Origin: Sulfurimonas sp.
GTDB taxonomy: Bacteria; Campylobacterota; Campylobacteria; Campylobacterales; Sulfurimonadaceae
Length of the DNA: 50,782 bases
Direction of reading: 5' to 3'
NCBI RefSeq assembly: GCF_028714655.1
Contig: NZ_JAQTLY010000014.1
Location: forward strand, 1-50,782
A program made the translations under genes and the position numbers. The notes under the pieces are model-generated. The model did no database searches. It saw only the letters and a list, made by a program, of their open reading frames with translations, and had not been told where the DNA came from. Shown piece by piece: positions 47,195 through 50,782 of this stretch. Each line of letters begins with the position of its first letter. Position 1 is the stretch's first letter.

Positions 47195-48159
47195 AATATA
47201 TACTACTACTATTAATTTTAACAAATATGTTTGCAGATAATATTCTCACAAACTATAGGATTCACGGGATTGCAGATATTGAAAAGCAGATGGACAAAGA
47301 GTTGGCAAAAGAGGAGTATTGGAACGATATCTTAAAAAATAAAGATACGGCGTTTGGTTATATTGAAGCATATTCAAATATTCTTACATGTGATAAGTCA
47401 AAATCAAAGCTTGATCTCTACTCGCTTGATAAAAATAAGGATTTTAAACATAAAAAAGCATACGATGCTTTTACCGGAAAAAACAAAGGCGATAAGATAA
47501 AAGAGGGAGATTTAAAAACTCCAATCGGAATTTATCAGATAACTAAAAAACTCTCTAAAAACACCAAGCTAGATTCGTTTTACGGTCCCTTGGCATTTGT
47601 AACATCTTATCCAAATCTTTATGACTCTTACAGAGGCAGAGACGGCGACGGTATATGGATTCACGGACTTCCGACCAATCAATCCAGAGATGATTTTACA
47701 AGAGGATGTATAGCGATTAATAACACAAGTATCGAGTGCTTGGATAGAAATATTGATATTTCAAAAACTATACTTATCATAAATGATACAAAGGTAAAAC
47801 AAGATGTATCAAAAAAAACATTAGCAGCTATTCTGGCACAACTATATGCATGGAGATATAACTGGATATATGATGATATCAACGGATATCTCAGCTTCTA
47901 TTCAAATGAATTTGTAAAAGATGACGGGATGAACTTCAAAGATTTTAAGAGCTATAAGGCTAGAATCTTTCAAAAGAATGAGAGAAAAAGTATCGTTTTT
48001 AATAACATAAATATTTTTCCATACCCTAACACTTCAAATGTTTATCAAATTAACTTCAAAGAGTTTTATAAATCTGATACATTTAAATTTGAAGGCGATA
48101 AAACACTTATCGTAGAACTTGATAAAAGTAACAAGATTCATATTCTTACTGAAAAATAA
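47191..48159 (+). CDS. Csd6/Pgp2-like periplasmic L,D-carboxypeptidase (YkuD fold)
   Basis: 322 residues, matching Helicobacter Csd6 and Campylobacter Pgp2 (~325-330). Signal peptide MKYILLLLILTNMFA. The YkuD catalytic region spans ~80-205, with IWIHGLP and the nucleophile motif TRGCIAI; a C-terminal ~110-residue NTF2-like domain follows. In Helicobacter and Campylobacter this enzyme trims tetrapeptides to tripeptides and is needed for helical shape. In Helicobacter pylori csd6 also follows era. Coupled to era by an ATGA overlap. Confidence 0.9.
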   Translation: MKYILLLLILTNMFADNILTNYRIHGIADIEKQMDKELAKEEYWNDILKNKDTAFGYIEAYSNILTCDKSKSKLDLYSLDKNKDFKHKKAYDAFTGKNKGDKIKEGDLKTPIGIYQITKKLSKNTKLDSFYGPLAFVTSYPNLYDSYRGRDGDGIWIHGLPTNQSRDDFTRGCIAINNTSIECLDRNIDISKTILIINDTKVKQDVSKKTLAAILAQLYAWRYNWIYDDINGYLSFYSNEFVKDDGMNFKDFKSYKARIFQKNERKSIVFNNINIFPYPNTSNVYQINFKEFYKSDTFKFEGDKTLIVELDKSNKIHILTEK

Positions 48160-48170
48160 AAGTATTTTTT

Positions 48171-48977
48171 GTGAAACATATTTTAATAAAAATTTTTTTT
48201 ATAGTGAACATCTCTTTTATCTCTTTATATGCAGATGTTCAATTAATTAAAAAACAAAATAGCGACTCAAATACGACACTTCTTGTTATCGGAGGTATCC
48301 ACGGAGATGAACCGGGCGGATACTTTTCTGCTTCAATTTTAGCAACTCATTATAATATAAATTCAAAAAATGTCTGGATAGTACCTAACCTAAATCAAGA
48401 TAGTATACAAAAAAATGCCAGAGGCATTCATGGAGATATGAATAGAAAATTCTCTATTATTGAAGATAAAGACAAAGATAAAGAGGTTATCAAAGATATT
48501 AAAAAGATAATTCTTCAGAACAATGTATCTTTAGTTTTAAATCTGCATGACGGAAACGGATTTTATAGAAAAACAGACAAAGGGAGTATCTTTAATGCAA
48601 ATGCTTGGGGTCAAACATGCGTAATTGATCAATGCGACTTAAATAAAAGCCAACCGTTTGGGGATTTAAGTAAAATTGCTCTCAATGTTAAAGAGAGAAT
48701 AAATAAAAAACTAATCAAAGAACATCATACCTTCGATGTAAAAAATACTAATACTAAATTTGATGATGAAGCGATGCAACTTTCGCTTACATACTTTGCC
48801 GTTACCAACAATAAACCGGCTTTTGCGATAGAGAGCAGCAAAAACCTGCCCACATTATCTCAAAAAGTATTTTATCACCTTTTGGCTATTGAAGAATTTA
48901 TGAATATAATGAATATATCTTTTTCAAGAAAATTTGATTTAACAGAAGAAAATATAGATGCATTACTAAAAAACTAA
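48171..48977 (+). CDS. Csd4/Pgp1-like D,L-carboxypeptidase, catalytic part (ends at premature stop)
   Basis: GTG start; 268 residues before TAA. Signal peptide to ~22 (SFISLYA). The M14/M99 peptidase zinc site reads GGIHGDEPGG (His and Glu ligands) with LNLHDGNGF supplying the third ligand. Family members have ~435-465 residues; the frame continues in phase after the TAA for another 165 codons to 49475, so the natural protein would be 434 residues. The truncated product keeps the catalytic domain but lacks the C-terminal beta domains. In the family this enzyme cuts tripeptide stems and determines helical shape. Lies 11 bases after the Csd6-like gene. Confidence 0.75.
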   Translation: MKHILIKIFFIVNISFISLYADVQLIKKQNSDSNTTLLVIGGIHGDEPGGYFSASILATHYNINSKNVWIVPNLNQDSIQKNARGIHGDMNRKFSIIEDKDKDKEVIKDIKKIILQNNVSLVLNLHDGNGFYRKTDKGSIFNANAWGQTCVIDQCDLNKSQPFGDLSKIALNVKERINKKLIKEHHTFDVKNTNTKFDDEAMQLSLTYFAVTNNKPAFAIESSKNLPTLSQKVFYHLLAIEEFMNIMNISFSRKFDLTEENIDALLKN

Positions 48978-49475
48978 GGTAATTTATATATTAATGCCAA
49001 CATATCTATCGATTTAACTGATATAAAAAAATCTTTAAGCTTTATTCCGATAAAATCAAAGGGTAATATATTTAAATTCTCTAATCCGCTTGGAAGCGTT
49101 GTTAAAGAGGGTGAAAATTTTGTTGTTTACATAGGTAATCAAAAAATTACTTCACTTACTCCGCAATACTTTGAGTTGGTAGAGTTGTGTGAAAGTCAAA
49201 ATAAATTTGATGTTATTATTGACGGAAATAAAGTTTCTTTAAATAAAACTTCAGATATTGTTGTAAATGACGATTTTAATATTGTTAAGCGAAATGGTTA
49301 TCGTGTAAATATAATTGGGTTTAAAGCGAAAGATTCTGTTGACGAAAGCGGTATAAGCTTAAAGCTTAAAGACTTCGACAAAAGATATTCTATTGATGCA
49401 AACGGTAAAGTTTACAGGGTTGAGTTTTACAAAAATGATGAATTTTGTTTTATGTCCAAAGTTCATTTTAGATAG
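48171..49475 (+). pseudogene. Full extent of the split csd4/pgp1 homologue
   Basis: The in-frame TAA at 48975-48977 is followed by GNLYINANISIDLTD and a beta-rich region with no further stop until TAG 49473-49475. Total length, phase and content fit one ancestral gene with a single nonsense change. The downstream half has no good start of its own (first ATG or strong TTG far inside), so it is probably not made unless the stop is read through or is a sequence error. Confidence 0.7.
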
Positions 49476-49480
49476 GATTA

Positions 49481-50782
49481 TGAAAATGAGTAAAAAAGAA
49501 CAACACTCTTTCTCCAGTGTGCTTTCTATCAATCCATATAAGAACACATATGTAAATGCGGTTTCAAATTTTTTAAATGAAACAACATCCCCAATCTATT
49601 CTAAAGAGCAGTATGTAATCTCTTATCTGAATACAAAAAGTTTTATAAATAGTTATATTGCTATAAGTAAAAATATTCCCGAAGATGATTTGTATGATGC
49701 TATTTACAATAAAGCATATGAGGAACTTGGACTTGATCAGGCCATAATGTATCAGATGCAATTTGTTGAAACATTCAACAAATTTGATGAAGACAACAGA
49801 AATTTTCATATATTTATAATTGATCCTTTAACGGTTGATGATACTTTTAAAAATGCAATCGAAAAAGTTAAATATATTGATTACATTATACCTTCGCCCT
49901 TACTTTTCAAATCACTTTACACAAAAGAGATTTTAGTAGAAAGCGGTGTTCACTGTTTCATCTATTTTCAAGAAAATGATACTTTTATTACTATATATAA
50001 TGAAAAGAATTTTATATATACCAAGTCTATAAATTATTCATTTCCGCAAATGCATGAAAGATTTTGTGAAATATACGGTGAGATAATTGAGTATGAAGAT
50101 TTTATCAATTTTCTATCGCGCGAAGATCTAAAAACTACAGATAGTAGTTATAAAACACATATAATAAAACTATATAAAGAGATATTTGCAAATATCAATG
50201 ATATTTTAACATATGTAAAAAGAGCTTTAAATATAGATAAAATAGATTGTATATTTATAGATTCCCAACTTTCTACTACAACCAAATTAGATGAAATGGC
50301 GGAAGTAGAGCTAAGCATCAGAAGCAGAAGCTTCGATTTTGATTACGGGTTTGAAAACAAAGAAAATCATATCGATCATCTTCACTCTCTTATGCACATC
50401 TTTGCTACTATTTTAGAAAAAGACAGATATGATTGTAACTTTACAACTTATCATCGTCCGCCTGAATTTGCAAAGAGGGAGAGCGGTCGTGCTATCTTGC
50501 TTGCCGTTGCTTCACTTGTTCTTGCTTTTGCATATCCGGTTTCTTACTGGACGCTTACATATGCTCAGTCACTTCAATACAAGCTTCTCGAAGATGAGTA
50601 TGGAACTCTTCATAATACTAAAATAGTAAGAGAAGCTACCTTAAAAAGCAAAGAGGCAGACAAAGATAGAGTTTCAAAATTAGTAGCACATGAAGAACAA
50701 GAGTATGTTGAAAAGAAAAATACACTTATAAAAATTCATGATGTTAAAGTTAACTATCCGATGAAAGCAGATCTTATACATA
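49481..50782 (+). CDS. Bitopic membrane protein, PilM/PilN-like layout (3' end missing)
   Basis: 434 codons from ATG 49481 (AGGA before it) to the right edge. The N-terminal ~335 residues are soluble and cytoplasmic, with strands such as FHIFIIDPL and DCIFIDSQLS. One transmembrane segment follows (~338-360, ILLAVASLVLAFAYPVSYW), then a charged coiled coil (about 372-415) in the periplasm. An actin-like cytoplasmic domain, one TM and a coiled coil resemble fused PilM-PilN of type IV pilus or secretion machines, but no motif proves this. A transmembrane gene also lies behind era in Campylobacter jejuni (Cj0660c). Confidence 0.6.

Overview
The window is low-GC, densely packed DNA from a Campylobacterota (epsilonproteobacterial) chromosome, most likely Sulfurimonas or a close relative. 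The evidence is gene order and content: argG-rplI-hslV-hslU-era-csd6 and ligA-tlyA-ribF follow the order known from Campylobacter and Helicobacter; a small membrane gene sits behind atpB as in Campylobacter; helical-shape peptidoglycan hydrolases of the Csd/Pgp type are present; and there are many c-di-GMP and two-component proteins typical of free-living Sulfurimonas. No tRNA, rRNA or CRISPR array is visible.

Layout. 1-2.7 kb (minus): potassium channel (cut by the left edge) and gatB. 2.8-5.7 kb (plus): outer-membrane porin, small PstS-like periplasmic protein and a membrane diguanylate cyclase. 5.7-8.8 kb (minus): atpB with its small partner, truD, ribF. 8.8-13.2 kb: an accessory island between ribF and tlyA, holding a MntA/HepT toxin-antitoxin pair, a methyltransferase, a broken ParE toxin, a zinc metalloprotease, a Bro-N protein, palindromic elements, and duplicated fragments of the tlyA 3' end and of the methyltransferase 3' end. 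13.2-15.8 kb: tlyA and ligA. 15.9-20.8 kb (plus): a Fur-box-controlled cluster of an outer-membrane protein, a NitT/TauT-type ABC importer and NnrS. 20.7-29.1 kb: a four-gene ABC/TolC efflux operon flanked by two paralogous c-di-GMP proteins. 27.4-36.6 kb (minus): a five-gene signalling operon (REC-kinase, REC-HD-GYP, giant hybrid kinase, REC-PAS-PilZ, degenerate EAL). 36.8-41.3 kb (minus): a second MntA/HepT pair, MATE and MFS transporters, DUF808 protein. 41.3-50.8 kb (plus): flaG with a sigma-28 promoter, argG, a ferredoxin-thioredoxin reductase/rhodanese fusion, rplI, hslVU, era, csd6-like and csd4-like shape genes (the latter split by a stop codon), and a bitopic protein cut by the right edge.

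Points deserving attention: (i) truD and the MATE gene both lack ATG, GTG or TTG upstream of their conserved N-termini and appear to start at ATT; (ii) a 41-nt element occurs twice with compensatory base changes in its hairpin, suggesting a structured RNA; (iii) the csd4/pgp1 homologue carries an in-frame TAA; (iv) the tlyA-ribF interval shows layered duplications and insertions; (v) a c-di-GMP operon ends in an EAL protein that has lost its GGDEF domain and key catalytic residues, while its intact paralogue lies across the efflux operon. All identifications are by reading motifs and recalled family features; no database search was run.
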